Of a stretch of 64,000 nt of DNA, positions 26,623-38,739 are shown piece by piece. How positions within the stretch are numbered: position 1 is the first letter of the stretch; every line of letters starts with the position of its first letter. The translations under genes were made by a program, and so were the position numbers. This stretch comes from Apium graveolens (lineage: Eukaryota > Streptophyta > Magnoliopsida > Apiales > Apiaceae): assembly GCF_009905375.1 (NCBI RefSeq), contig NC_133647.1, positions 53,117,883 through 53,181,882 on the forward strand, given 5' to 3'. The notes beneath the pieces were generated by a model that ran no database searches, was not told the DNA's origin, and was given only the letters and a program-made list of their open reading frames with translations.

Positions 26623-27797
26623 ATGGCGGCCGATAATTCAAAACTTGAGGATCTCTATGCAAGACTAACGCTCGAGGAGGAGGAGGAGGGCGGAGTCGTG
26701 ATTGGGGATGAGGAGATTCAAGGAAACAAAAAGACTTTTGTCCTAGTGGGTAAGTTTTTGACGGACAAGAACCTAAATTTCCAGGCTATGCAGAATGTGA
26801 TGGCATCGCTGTGGAGACCCAAGGAAGGGATGGAAGTGCATGATATGGGGGGTTTCGTTATTCATTTGTATTATATCATATTATGGACTTGCAGAAGGTG
26901 CTTGACGGAAGCCCGTGGTCATTTGAACAGAATATGCTTGTGTATGCTAGAGTAAATGAAGGGGAGGATGCAAACTTAGTCCCTTTGAATGAGGTGGACA
27001 TATGGGTGCAGGTCTATGATATACCTACGGGATTTGTCACAGAGAACATCCTCAAGAGTGTAGGGATGTATATAGGAAAATATATCAAGACAGATCCAGC
27101 CAGTCTAGATGGTGCATGGAAGTCATACGTAAGGATAAGAGTTACTATAGATACCGGAAAACCACTGAAGAGAAGAATGAAAATCAAAAGGGCAGGGGGA
27201 AGCTGGAGTTGGATTAATTTTAAGTATGAAAGGTCGGGGAACTTCTGTTTCGTTTGTGGAATTCTTGGTCATGTTGAACGAGATTGTAGTGTGGTGTATG
27301 CAAATCCTGATAAAGTAATTGAGAAAGCCTATGGAGTGTGGTTGAGAGCACCAAATCGTGGTACTAGAAACAATGTGGGGGCTAGATGGTTACGAAATGT
27401 GGACGGAGGAGCTAGGTGGACGGGGATGGGGAGTGGTGGCGGAACGAACGCATCGGCGAATGACAGCAAAGATGGTAATGCGAGATTCACGGAAAGTGCG
27501 GGAATTGTGCGCGAGAAAGGTGGAGACAGGGGAGCGGTTGTGATCACAACGAGAAATCAGGAACAAATGGATATGGAAAGTGATTTGAATTTGAACGGGG
27601 ATCCGGAGGAGATAAGAATGATCTTGGAGAATAAACGTCAAAGAGTAGAAATAAGGCAACAACCTTTGGGCCAGGACCCGAAAAAAATGCACTTGGATGG
27701 GCCGACAGTAAATACTGGAATTGAGGTGAATGAATCGCATGAGTCAAAAAACTTGCATGGGGCGGGCTCTGGTCACCAGGCCCGCCGAGTATTATGA
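26623..27797 (+). pseudogene. LINE ORF1, RNA-binding protein with DUF4283 and zinc knuckle, one frameshift
   Basis: The start ATG at 26623 follows the leader. The first frame runs to about 26850, where a run of six G residues (within 26842-26852) marks a frame change; the protein then continues in the frame that ends at TGA 27795-27797. The N-terminal half has the DUF4283 pattern of plant LINE ORF1 proteins (hydrophobic core, then Val-Leu-Asp-Gly-Ser-Pro-Trp-Ser-Phe). A single CCHC knuckle, Cys-Phe-Val-Cys-Gly-X3-His-X4-Cys, lies at about 27247-27288. The C-terminal third is Gly/Arg/Asn-rich and unstructured. Such proteins bind the LINE RNA and form the ribonucleoprotein. The stop overlaps the ORF2 start as ATGA. 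Confidence 0.9.
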
Positions 27798-30700
27798 GTT
27801 TCTTGGTGTGGAACTGCCGTGGGTTGGCCAAACCACGAGTAGTTCGATTTCTGAAAGAAATCACAACTCAAATTAGGCCAAACTTAATTTTTTTGTCGGA
27901 GACTTTGGTTAGAAGAGAAAGAATTGAGAAAGTATGTAAACTTATTAATTATGCTGGTTGTTTTGTTGTCGATACACAGAGTCACGGGGGAGGATTGGCT
28001 TTGTTATGGAAGAATGAAACGAAGATAGACATTAAAGGGAGTTGCAATCATTATATAGATTTCGAAGTGAATTGTGCTGAGGTGGGGAGATGGAGATACA
28101 CTGGTTTTTATGGATGTCCGGAAAGACAGAGGCGAAGAGAATCATGGAATTTGCTCCGTAGTCTAGCTGATGAGTCAGATTTGCCATGGTGTATACTTGG
28201 AGACTTTAATGATATTATGCACAGCCATGAAAAACAAGGGGGAAGACCACAGCCGAGATTGCTAATGGAAGGTTTTAAGGAGACTATAGCAGGGTGTCAT
28301 TTGAAAGATATGGGATATATGGGCAATGAATTCACATGGGAACGGTTTAGAGGAACTAGTGCGTGGATTCAAGAACGGTTGGATAGAGGTTTTTCAAATC
28401 AGGAGTGGCGGAATATGTTCCCACGAGCAACAATCAAAGTACTTGAAGTGTCAACTTCTGATCATATGCCACTTTTTTTAGAACCTAACAGATTAGTTTA
28501 TGTCCCCAAAGTAAAGAAATTTCGCTTTGAAAATGCATGGATAAGAGAAGAACAATGCCTAAAGGTGGTTCAAGAAAGCTGGAATCAAACGGAGGGAAAG
28601 AGTATTGTTGATAAAGTAGAGTATTGCTGCTTAAAACTTGAGGAATGGGGAGGAGGAAGAATGCAGGAGGTTCGCAAGCAAATACAGGAATGTAGAAGAA
28701 TTATGAGACAATTTCGTTCGAGAAGAGACAGTAGCGGGGTGCGTAAGTACGATGAGGCTAGGTGGGAGTTCTTAAAGCTTTTGGAGCAGCAGGAAGTATA
28801 TTGGAAGCAAAGATCTAAGCAGTTTTGGCTTCGAGAAGGAGACAAAAACACAAAATTCTTCCATAAGTATGCAACAGGTCGAAGGAAGAATAATCAGATA
28901 AAGAAGCTTAAGAACAAGAATGGGGTCTGGACGGATAGTAAGGAGGGTATCCAACAAGTCGTTACCGAATATTTCATGGAATTATTTACAACAGCGAGCA
29001 TGGGGGATAGTTTAACGGACAGAGAGGAAGTAAACCAAGTCACAATTGAGCAGAATCAAAAATTGAGGATGCCAATAACAGATGTGGAGGTGAAGAACGC
29101 AGTGTTTGGTATGCATCCAGACAAGTCACCAGGCCACGATGGTTTAAACCCTGGGTTCTTTCAAGCATACTGGCATGTGGTGGGAATGGACGTCATTAAA
29201 TTCTGGCAACACTTCTTCGATACAGGGGAATTGCCGAAAGGAATTAATTGCACGTTGGTATGTCTTATACCAAAGGTCAGTCAACCACAATCTATGTCTG
29301 AGTTAAGGCCAATTTCGTTGTGCAATGTTTTGTTCCGAATTTTGTCAAAAGTAATGGCTAATCGTTTAAAGGAGTGTCTGCCAATGTTAATTTCGGAAAA
29401 GCAAAGTGCTTTTGTTGAAGGGAGGCTGTTAACAGACAACGCTTTAATTGCGTTTGAAATTAATCATTATATTAAACGGAAGACACAAGGTGTAAATGGA
29501 GTGGCTGGTTTAAAAATAGATATATCAAAGGCTTATGATAGGCTTGAGTGGAGCTATTTGAAGGGTATGTTAAAGAAGTTTGGATTTGATGAAGTATGGG
29601 TGGATAGAGTGATGACCTGTGTTAGCACGGTTTCATATAGTTTTATGCAGGACGGTGAGGTGTTTGGAGAGGTTGTTCCTCAACGAGGAATTCGACAAGG
29701 GGATCCAATCTCCCCTTATCTTTACATTCTTTGTGCAGAAGGATTGAGTAGTATCATCAGAAGACATGAAGAAGCAAAGCTCATCCATGGATGTGTAATA
29801 GCTAGAGGTGCTCCAGTTATTTCTCATCTGCTTTTCGCGGATGACTGTTACTTTTTCTTTAAGGCAACAGAGGTGGAAGCCACGAATATGAGGAATATTT
29901 TAATGCGATATGAAAGGATTTCAGGCCAAGCTATAAATCTTGGGAAGTCGACTGTGATTTTTAGCCCGAATACTACGGAAGAGAGTCGTGCTCGGGTATG
30001 TGCAGCATTACAGGTGCCGGAGGCGTCTACTCCTGGTAATTATTTGGGACTACCAATGTTGATAGGGAGGAGAAAGAACAATGCTTTCAAGTTCCTGGTG
30101 GATCGTGTTAGCAAAAAACTGCAAGGGTGGAAGCACAAATCAATTTCAAAAGGGGGTAAGCTTGTGTTGTTAAAGACTGCAGCTCAAACGATACCAAATT
30201 TCTGGATGAACTTGTTCTTAGTCCCAGCAGAGATTACGACTAGTATTCAACGATAGATGAATTCATTCTGGTGGGGTGGAGGGAAGGGAAACCACGGAAT
30301 AAAATGGTTAGCATGGGACAGATTGTGCAATGCGAAAGAGGATGGAGGATTGGGGTTTAAAGATTTAAGGAAATTCAACATAGCAATGCTCGCAAAGCAA
30401 GGGTGGCGCTTATTAAATAATGAGAACCCACTGGTGACAAATCTGATGAAGGCCAGGTATTTCTCGAATACAGACTTCTTACATGCTAAGCTCGGAGCAA
30501 ATCCAAGTTATATGTGGAGAAGCATTATGGAAGCTCAAGACGTAGTGAAGCAAGGGAGTCGTAGAAGAATTGGGGACGGACAAAGTACGAACATTTGGAA
30601 AGTACCGTGGTTGCCGTGTAAAAGAAATGGGTACTTGACAACACCAGTTTGTCATGAACTAGAAGATATACATGTTGAAAATTTGATGGATACAGATGGA

Positions 30701-31849
30701 AACACATGGGATGTAGATGTACTTAATGATATTTTGAATGAGCGAGATGCTAGTTTGGTAAAGCGGATCCCAGTACCTATGATTAAGAGAGCTGATTCGT
30801 GGTTCTGGTTGCTGGATGATACTGGAAAATTTACGGTGAAAAGTTGTTACAGGAGCCTACAAGGTGATCAGACCTGGACACAGGTGGAATTTTGGAGGAA
30901 GCTATGGACACTGGACTTGCCGGGGAAAATTACTAGCTTTTTATGGCGTGTATGTCGAGTCTGTTTACCTACGGCGAAAGATTTAATATCAAAAATGGTA
31001 GACATCAGCCCTATGTGCTCATGGTGTTTAAGTAGATGTGAAGATGTGGTGCATGTACTGTTTGACTGCTCCTTTGCCAGAACAGTTTGGACTAACTTGG
31101 GGATGCAGGAGCTTATTCCGGATGACCAGGAAGGAAGTATAGTTGTGAAAACGCAGCATATTTTTAGTATGTACACAAGGGAGAAGCTAGTGTGGTTTGC
31201 CATAGTCTGCTGGAATATCTGGAACCGAAGAAATAAATGGTTATGGGAGAGAATTATCGTATCTGACTTTGGAGTAAGATCGATGGCCGCAAGCATGCTT
31301 ACAGAGTGGAGGAACTGCCAACAAGAGAAAAAAATGCAAAAACCAGGGAATACGGAAAGCAGAAGGAATTGGACTTCCCCACCCCAGGGATGGGTAAAGA
31401 TTAATGTTGACGCTGCTATTTTTGAGGAAGTTGGTAGTGTCGGCGTAGGGAGTGTGATTCGAGATGCAAATGGAACCTTTGTTGGTGCTAGACATTGCAA
31501 GTTTGAAGCTCAATTATCTCCGCGAGAAGCAGAGGCTCTAGGACTAAAGGAGGCTTTATCATGGACAAAGAGATTGGGATTCAGAAGCTGCATATTTGAG
31601 ACAGATGCAAAGACATTGGTGGAAGCGATTAAGGCGATCAAGGGGTGTTCTTATTTTGATACAATCTTATCAGATTGTGTTGAACTTTTAAAGCACTTTG
31701 ATAATGTGCAAGTTGATTTTATTCATAGGTCTGCGAACGGTGTTGCTCATACATTAGCTAGGGCATCACGTTCTATGTCAGGCTCTCAGGAGTGGATAGG
31801 TGTTGCTCCAGAATTTATATCTGATGTAGTGATTATTGATTCTATTTAA
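27794..31849 (+). pseudogene. LINE ORF2, endonuclease-reverse transcriptase-RNase H, one in-frame stop
   Basis: ATG 27794 overlaps the ORF1 stop. The frame is 1351 codons long with a single internal TAG at 30254-30256 (codon 821), between the reverse transcriptase and the zinc-binding domain. The N terminus (1-230) is an APE-type endonuclease with Trp-Asn-Cys-Arg-Gly near the start and Ser-Asp-His near residue 221. The reverse transcriptase carries Arg-Pro-Ile-Ser-Leu and the active site Phe-Ala-Asp-Asp near residue 681. A zf-RVT domain with Cys/His ligands spans roughly 1030-1110. A plant-type RNase H with Val-Asp-Ala, an Arg-Glu-Ala-Glu segment and Glu-Thr-Asp-Ala occupies about 1200-1320. 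Apart from the stop, all catalytic motifs look intact. Confidence 0.93.
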
Positions 31850-31896
31850 TGAGAAGCAAGTACTTTCATGTCAAAAAAAAAGATAGATGGCATATA

Positions 31897-33132
31897 TTAC
31901 AAATATATTACCATTATTATTTATTCTATCGCTCAGTTAATAAGGGCTCATCGTTGCATAATATATATATATATATCATATCTTATAATAGACAAAAAGT
32001 TTGGTTGGTATGATGCTTCGTGAAACTACTTATTTACCCTTTACTAAATAACTTCATTACACTTACTTGATTAAGATATAAGCCCATTATCTTTTTTAAT
32101 TATAAGAGTTAAATTATATGGAATCCACTATTTCATTGTATTTCTTAGAGTTCATATATATTATGCAAGTAAAATATAGTTTAAAATATTGCAAAACATA
32201 TTATTTTTCAAATGATATTCTACAAATATCACTATTTTATTGAAAATCTTGCAGATTGCATAAATTTTAAAGTAGAACATTACAAAATATACTTAGTTTG
32301 CAAACATACACGTTTAGTTGAAGAATATACATACTGTACTTGCAAATGTTTGAGATTTACATTATTTTATTGTAGTAATGATATTCGCAAAACATGTTTC
32401 GTAAGATAACACATCTTACAAGATATTTTATTTACAGAAACTCCGAGGACTCTAAGAAAAAGGTGAGCTTCATAGAATCTTACTTGTGTGTGTGTATATA
32501 TATATATAACCCATTTCTGAGTTTTGATATTTATAATATGGTTAGGTTCAAATAAGACATTTTTAACTTTAATTGAGTTCACTAGATTATCTATTTTTAG
32601 TTTTCGTATTTGTAATTTAGTTTGTAAAATATCCATATACTTATTCTGACTTATCATCAATTATGAAATTTGTATTTCAATATTAGATCTCATTAATATG
32701 ATTTAAGTTACTAATAGTTAGATCATTAATATAAATTTGAATTAATATTCATATTTTAGTAAGTTATCTCATAACATATGTTATAAATTATTTATTAAGT
32801 TAAACCTTAAATAAATTTTTTACAAGATATAAAAGCAACACACTTACTGTGATAACATTAGTTTTAGTTTTTTGATAATGCTAGGTAACCCAAAAATATT
32901 TCAAGAAATTCTCCGAAATAACGCGTTTGTTCCCCAACATAAATTTTAATTACTGATGTTAATGAAGGGATGCCAGACATGTACCACTCGAGTAACTGGT
33001 CAAATAAAATAGTTGTATCAATATCAAATAAGCAATTCAATTGATATTAAATAAATGTAATATTTCTAATATAATCTTACTAAAAGATAATAATGTAACT
33101 TGCGTATCTTGGTAAAAAACATAATTTAAAAA
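31897..33132. other. AT-rich intergenic DNA
   Basis: No gene is supported. Short AT and TG/TA microsatellites occur (31957-31976, 32490-32510). The rest is plain AT-rich sequence. Confidence 0.5.
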
Positions 33133-33524
33133 CACTGCCAGAAAAATGGACATTTATGAACAACACATTTTCAACCGACAGAAACATTCGGGAAAGATAG
33201 CTTATAATCGACCGAAGAAATCGACCACCGAAATCAGTTGTAATAATATATTAACGAACTAATAGTGGTCGGTTATGAAATGATTGGGCCCAGTATCCCA
33301 TTCACTGTCATTTTCGACCAACTCATAAGTGACAAAGTACGTAAAAACTGACCAAAATTTAGGTACACAAGAGGTTACAACCACGTTATATCATTTCCGA
33401 CCAATTTATGACTGACCAACTACGGTCAAAATCAACCGAACGTCGGGAACAGAGGGCCACATCCACTTCATGTCATTTCCGACCAACTCATAACACAATC
33501 AATGACCAAATAAAAAATTTTGAG

Positions 33525-34250
33525 TTTTGATCAAATTATTAGTTGATTGTTAAAATTTCAAACCAAATTAACCTTTTTTTCCTAACACATTTGAAATATC
33601 TCTAAAATATGTAGATCTTGACATTCATATGAATGGATCATCATGAAGTACTTTTAAAAAATAAAACACCAATATTGGACATAATATTAGTCATAAATAT
33701 TGGTCATATCACTAGTGTGCACTATCAAAATTTCAAACAAAATATTTTTTTAACTTTTGGAATACCATGCATTAAAATATATAGATGCTGACATACATAC
33801 GGTTCGATCATCGAGAGTATTTTTAAAATAACAAAAACACCAAATTGGAACGAAACACTAATATAAATGTAAGCCAAATAACTAATTGATTGATAAAATC
33901 TCATATCAAATACAGTTATTTTATTCTGAAATTTATAGAATATTACTAAAATAAATAGATTTGGAATCCATACGATTGAATCATCGAAAAGTTTTTTTTA
34001 AAATAATTGAAACAACAATGTGTGACGAAACACTAGTTAGAGTTATTGATCATATTAACTAGTTGACTGCTAAAATCTCAAAATAAATTAATTATTTTTT
34101 TCTCAATCTTTTGATATTTTACTAAAATATATAGATTTTGACATCCATATGGTTGGATCTTCGAGAAGAATTTTTAAATTGAGGGACGAAACAGTAGTTA
34201 GAAATATTGGTCAAATTACTAGTTCATTGTTAAAATCTCAAATCAAATAT
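33525..34250 (+). repeat. degenerate tandem repeat array, unit 170-177 bp
   Basis: Four units can be followed by the landmark (ttgacatccatatggttggatcat)-like block at about 33620, 33790, 33963 and 34140, that is spacings of 170, 173 and 177 bp. Each unit also holds a 'gaaacactagttagaa...attggtcaaat' block and a 'ttgactgttaaaatctcaaa' block. One and a half further units occur at 35745-36000, beyond the inserted solo LTR. Units have diverged by many substitutions. Confidence 0.75.
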
Positions 34251-34469
34251 AATTAAAACGGTAGTTATTGAATTGCAGAGATCATGAGACTAAATTTCAC
34301 TTTGATGGTCATGTTTTTATTTCATGTCTGAGCACAAAGTCTCTGAAAAACTTTGTACTTTCGCAAACTGTTTAGACTCGAAATGTAAAAATAAAATTTA
34401 AATTAAGTATGGGTTTGTTTTATAAATTTGTATCTCATTTTTTAATTGATCTGGTTTTGTAACCGAAAC

Positions 34470-35590
34470 TATTAGGTATGAAGTGCAACAAAGGGGGAGG
34501 TGAATGTGTTTTCTTGATTTTATTGCTATTATCTGAATTGAAAGTCAAGTTTGGTGTTTATGGCTATGGAACTCAACAACTAGATAATGATTGTAGTGAT
34601 AAATAACTTAATGCAGGGAACACAAGACAATTTATCAAAACTTACTTGATTTCTTATTAAAAAATCAAATCAGTTATGCTAGTGTTCTTGAAAATAAGAA
34701 CTCAACTTCTTCTCTTTAGATAATACAAAATTTCTAGATCTGTTTTTTGTTACCCTCTAAACAAAGGACCCGTGAAATATTTTAGAGAACAACATGCACA
34801 ATTTACAAAGATTACACTAAAATGGACTAACACAAATTTTAAAGTTTATTTATTTATTTCCATTTTAAGTGCAACAAATCTTCATACAATCTAACAGGTC
34901 TGTGACCCTCCTTTGTCCAGTTCATCTTGGCCTTTGATCTTGCATTCTTCAAACTACATTTGTAGACTTTCCAATTCATTGATAGAATTATTTGTTGACC
35001 GATAATCTTGGATCTTCAAGTTGTCTGTATTCTGAATTTTGAGTTGTTATCGAGGTCTATTTTACTGTATAGAGAAGTCACATATCGATATCTAAATTAC
35101 TAATTGATATCTCTACTTCTCTATAAGTATTACGACTTGTCGATATGTCCACTTCTCTACATGCAGTTTTGACTTGTCGATATCTCCACTTCTCAACATG
35201 CAGTTTTGACTTGTCAAGATCTCCTTGGACTTCTCTATAAGCAGAGTGTCATCTCTACAAGTAGAATGACTTATCTACAAGTCATTTTTGACTTCTCGAC
35301 ATACATCTCTATACATCTTGATCTGTGACTTAGAACATTTTCCAAAAACAACATTATTCAATTCCAAGCTTCTATACTTCTCTCTGAGGCATGATCATGA
35401 TTGATCTTCTTCCAGAGTTTATTCCCTAACTTGATGGTTGTTCATAGAAAAATCTTTCAGTCTAATCTTCTTAACATTTTTACAAACTCAAGAAGTACAA
35501 TTACAAAATACAAAAGATTATCATACAACTGAAACTTACGGTTGTCATAGTGACTTAGTCTTGTTATGTACAGGTATGTCTTGCACAACA
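34470..35590 (-). repeat. solo LTR-X (1121 bp) with target-site duplication
   Basis: It runs from tattaggtatg (first base pair changed from TG) to gcacaaca and is flanked on both sides by gaaac (34465-34469 and 35591-35595), a clean 5-bp duplication. Read on the minus strand it begins TGTTGTGCAAG. No internal coding region is present, so it is a solo LTR left by recombination. It contains several GACTTGTCGATATCTC words, and at its left end the gggggaggtgaatgtg block that in reverse complement resembles the ATTCACCCCC block of the Sirevirus LTRs. Confidence 0.88.
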
Positions 35591-35595
35591 GAAAC

Positions 35596-36937
35596 CGAAC
35601 CATGTGAAACTGAATCGATCTTTTTAAAACTGAAACCAATGATTTGGTCACAGTTGCAGTTTTTGATTTTTTAAAACGAAGATACTTGTTTGCGATTCCG
35701 GTTTTATCCAAAAACTGAGACGAACTGGTCCACGCTCTTCCCTAGTTAGAAGTATTGGTCAAATAATTAGTTGACTATTAAAATCTCAAACCAAATAAAT
35801 TTATTTGAAATATTTGGAATATCATGAAAATATATAGTTCTTGACATCCATGCGGTTAGATCACCAAGAAGTATTTTTAGAAAAAAATGAAACATCAATC
35901 ATAGATGGAACACTAGTTAGAACTATTTGTCAAAACATTATTTGACTGTTACAAAATTATTAGTTTTTTCTTCAATATTTTGGAATATCTTGAAAATAAG
36001 CATGTGGCTGGTTTGACTTTTGCCTGATATATTTTGAGTGTACAATATTTCACCATTTCGTATTCTTCGACTTTTATTTTATTAAATAATTGAGGCGTGG
36101 ATTTTTGTTCGTTGATGTAAACACCAAATTTAAATTTTTATCAGGATTTTTTGGATTCAGTGAGCAAAATGTTCTCATCGAGTATGTTTTCTTTTAGTAT
36201 GGATGTAATGATATGATCATGAATAGTAAACATTGTCAGTTTGTGATGAATGTTGTGTTGCTTTTTATTTAAGGAACTTGATCTGGTATGGTTAGTTTTC
36301 TAATTATTTTTTAAGATTTATTATGATTTTAATGGTTGATGCTTTTAATTTTCAATTTATGATTTAATTTGGGATCTTAGCAGGTGGTGGTAGTTTTGGT
36401 ATAAGGACACTTCGTTGTAGTAATTTATAACAAACCAATGTTTTCCCTGAAGTGTTCACCTAAAACTGATCATCTGCTAGCCATTACCGATCAGTTGCTG
36501 GTTGAAAACCAACTCAGAAATCCGACCATTTTCATTGAGCACCGGCCAGTTATTACTTATAAGTGCTCAAAAAAAGGGTCCGTGCATTACCAACTACCCT
36601 TTACCAACCAATGGTGATCGATTATAAGGTGACATGTCAACAAACACGTGGCTGCAAAGTTTTATGTGCGGTCAATAAGTAGATAAATGGAATGTAATGA
36701 TTGACCAGACCAGGTGCTTATTCTAAATATGAATAAATTGAAAATTCTTTAAAATTATATTCTTAAAGTCAGATAAATGAGTTAAGTGATTATTGATCTC
36801 GGCGAAAGTATGTATTATGTGATTATTGATATTATATTTATCTTACATACTATTGTTTATATTGATTTTGTAGTGTACTCTACAAATATCATTTTAGATT
36901 AATTGATTACATCATTCAACTTACAATTATCAGTAAC
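35596..36937. other. CACTA remnant interior, second half, and flank
   Basis: No gene is supported. From 35745 to 36000 the 170-177 bp tandem repeat resumes. From 36440 to 36720 there is the second gacca-rich zone. From 36726 to 36937 the DNA is plain AT-rich sequence ending in gtaac (36933-36937), the predicted target-site duplication of the next LTR-X copy. Confidence 0.45.
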
Positions 36938-37569
36938 TGTTAGATATTGAATGCAATATAGAGGGGGGTGAATGTGTTTTTTGTATTTTTAGCCTTTGAA
37001 AACTATTTGGATTATAGGTGAACAAAATAGTTAAGATATTATAGAGATACCATGTTTACAAAATTAATCAACAAGCACAATATTTTCAAAACTCATTTAA
37101 TTTGTATTTATTAAGTTGGTCTTGCTAAAAATTACGTGTTCTTAAGAAAATAAGAACTCAACTTCTATCTTGAGAGAATACAAGAAAATCTAGATATGTT
37201 TGTTACTTGTGAACTAAGGACCAGTACATGCTTTATAAACTATTAGCACGAGTTTACAAGACTTGCACTAAAATATACTAAACTATTTTTTAAAAGCAAC
37301 CTTTTTCTATTTCTATTTCTAGCTTAGCAAATCCGTGCAGAATCTTGCAGGTCTGTGACCACCCTTTGTCTAGTTAATCTTGGCGCTTGGTCTTGTATTC
37401 TTCCTGCTACTTTTTAGACTTTTCAAACTAGTGAATAGATCATTTGTTGACTGATAATCTTGAATCTTGAACTTGTCTGCATTCTATATTTGAAAAGTAT
37501 GTCGAGATCTCCAGTTTGTTTTATAGAGAAGTGACATCTCGATAAGTATAATGACTAATTGAGATCTCT

Positions 37570-37960
37570 AAGTTCTCTATAGGTATACTTGACTTGTCGA
37601 GGTCTCTAGATCCTTGCATGTGAAATGACTTGTCGATATGTTTGAAATCTCTACATGTAGAAATGACTTGTCGATATATCTGAGATCTCTATATACACAT
37701 CTTGACTTATCGATATCTCTGAGATCTCTATATGAGAAATTGACTTGTCGATATCTCCAATTCTTCATATCTTCATTTGACTTGTCGATATCTCCAAGTT
37801 CTCTACATGCAGAAGTGACTTGTCGATATCTCCAGTTCTCTACATCTTCATTTGACTTGTCGATATCTCTGAGACTTCTCTATAAGCCATTTTGGACTTC
37901 TCTACAAGTCATTCTGGACTTCTCGAATGACTTCTCGATATAACTTGATATGTGACTTGT
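37570..37960 (+). repeat. minisatellite of GACTTGTCGATATCTC units inside LTR-X
   Basis: At least nine units of roughly 35-45 bp share the core GACTTGTCGATATCTC followed by (C/T)N(A/G)AG(T/A)TCTCTA(C/T)AT. The Tyr-Leu-Arg-Ser or Asp-Ile-Asp-Lys-Ser repeats of short ORFs here are its translation and are not a protein. Fewer units are present in the other LTR-X copies (11941-12050 and 35090-35300). Confidence 0.85.
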
Positions 37961-37963
37961 CGA

Positions 37964-38499
37964 TAGGGCTGCGCATTCGGTCGATTCGGTCCAAAACCGG
38001 ATTGAACAGAATAGACCAAAAACCGAATTATCATTTTTTCTTGGACCGAACCAGACTGAAAATATATTATGGACCGGACCGAACCGAACCGAAATAATTC
38101 AGTTCGGTCAGGTTTTGGACCAAACAGACCAAATTTTGTTTAAAAAATGAAATTGCATTAAAATTTTAAACCAAAAAATATAAAATCTAAAATATAATTA
38201 AAGTAAGGTGAAATCTAGAGTTCTAAGAGTATATAAATACAATTACAAATTGAAATTTTTGATTATAGTTTTAAGATATATGTAAAATATATATAATATA
38301 AAATTATAGTATTTATGATTTGGTCTATTCGGTATGAACCAAAATATTTTTTACAAGAACCGGATCAAACCGAATTTTATTTCGGTCTATTCGGTCCGGA
38401 TTGAATAGACCGAATTTCTGAAAAATTAGGATTGAACCGAACTGAATTAGCACGGTTCGGTTCGGTTTTTCGGTTTCGGTTCGATTTTGCTCAGCCCTA
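37964..38499. mobile_element. non-autonomous hAT-type MITE (536 bp)
   Basis: The ends are TAGGGCTGCGCA and, in inverted orientation, TAGGGCTGAGCA. The element is flanked by the 8-bp duplication cttgtcga (37956-37963 and 38500-38507). Both the TAGGGCTG terminus and the 8-bp duplication are hAT hallmarks. Both subterminal regions are packed with cggttcggt/accgaaccg words, so the element can fold back; the centre is AT-rich and has no transposase. Excising it in thought restores the uninterrupted GACTTGTCGATATC word of the LTR-X minisatellite. Confidence 0.92.
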
Positions 38500-38739
38500 C
38501 TTGTCGATATCTTGACTTAATATTTTTCATAGAACAATTTTATTTAACTCGAAGTTTCTACACTTTTCTCTGAGACATGATCATGGCTTGATCTTCTTCT
38601 AGAGTTTATTCCTTAGCTTGAATCTGTTCACATAAAAATCCCCCAGTATAATTTTCTAACCATTTTACAGACTCAAAAAATACAATACATAATACGGATA
38701 TAGATTATTATAAAACTTAATCTTAGGGTTGTCAATGTA

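Larger units (their letters stand above)
26484..31896 (+). mobile_element. full-length L1-type LINE (non-LTR retrotransposon)
   Basis: The element is bounded by a perfect 16-bp target-site duplication, agatagatggcatata, at 26484-26499 and 31881-31896. It has a 5' leader of about 120 bp, two ORFs in gag-like/EN-RT-RNase H order, a very short 3' UTR and a short A run (about 31873-31880) right before the second duplication. This is the outcome of target-primed reverse transcription. The exact duplication indicates a comparatively young insertion; one frame break in ORF1 and one stop in ORF2 have appeared. Confidence 0.95.
33133..36725. mobile_element. probable CACTA (En/Spm) transposon remnant
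   Basis: The left edge begins CACTGCCAGAAAAATGG at 33133, close to the CACTACAAGAAAAATGG-like ends of dicot CACTA elements. It is followed by about 350 bp dense in short gaccg/cggtc words in both orientations, typical of subterminal repeats. A second zone dense in gacca/ggtca words, 36440-36720, could be the other subterminal region, but its terminal repeat was not found. No transposase is visible. The interior holds a degenerate tandem array and a solo LTR. The boundaries, above all the right one, are uncertain. Confidence 0.45.
36938..38739 (-). repeat. LTR-X copy, interrupted by a hAT MITE and by the Tekay element
   Basis: It starts TGTTAGATATTGAATG at 36938 and follows the solo LTR at 34470-35590 block by block up to 38739. 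There the chromovirus LTR begins, in the middle of the block that reads 'cttagggttgtca' in all three copies. The missing right end should lie beyond the chromovirus 3' LTR, off-window. A 536-bp MITE sits at 37964-38499. Confidence 0.82.

Noticed and set aside
27329..31513. Several antisense ORFs inside the LINE
   Set aside because: Shadows of the strongly coding plus strand; they carry no domain pattern of their own.
37577..37943. ORFs with Asp-Ile-Asp-Lys-Ser or Tyr-Leu-Arg-Ser repeats
   Set aside because: They are translations of the LTR-X minisatellite; the repeat exists at DNA level and other LTR copies do not keep the frame.
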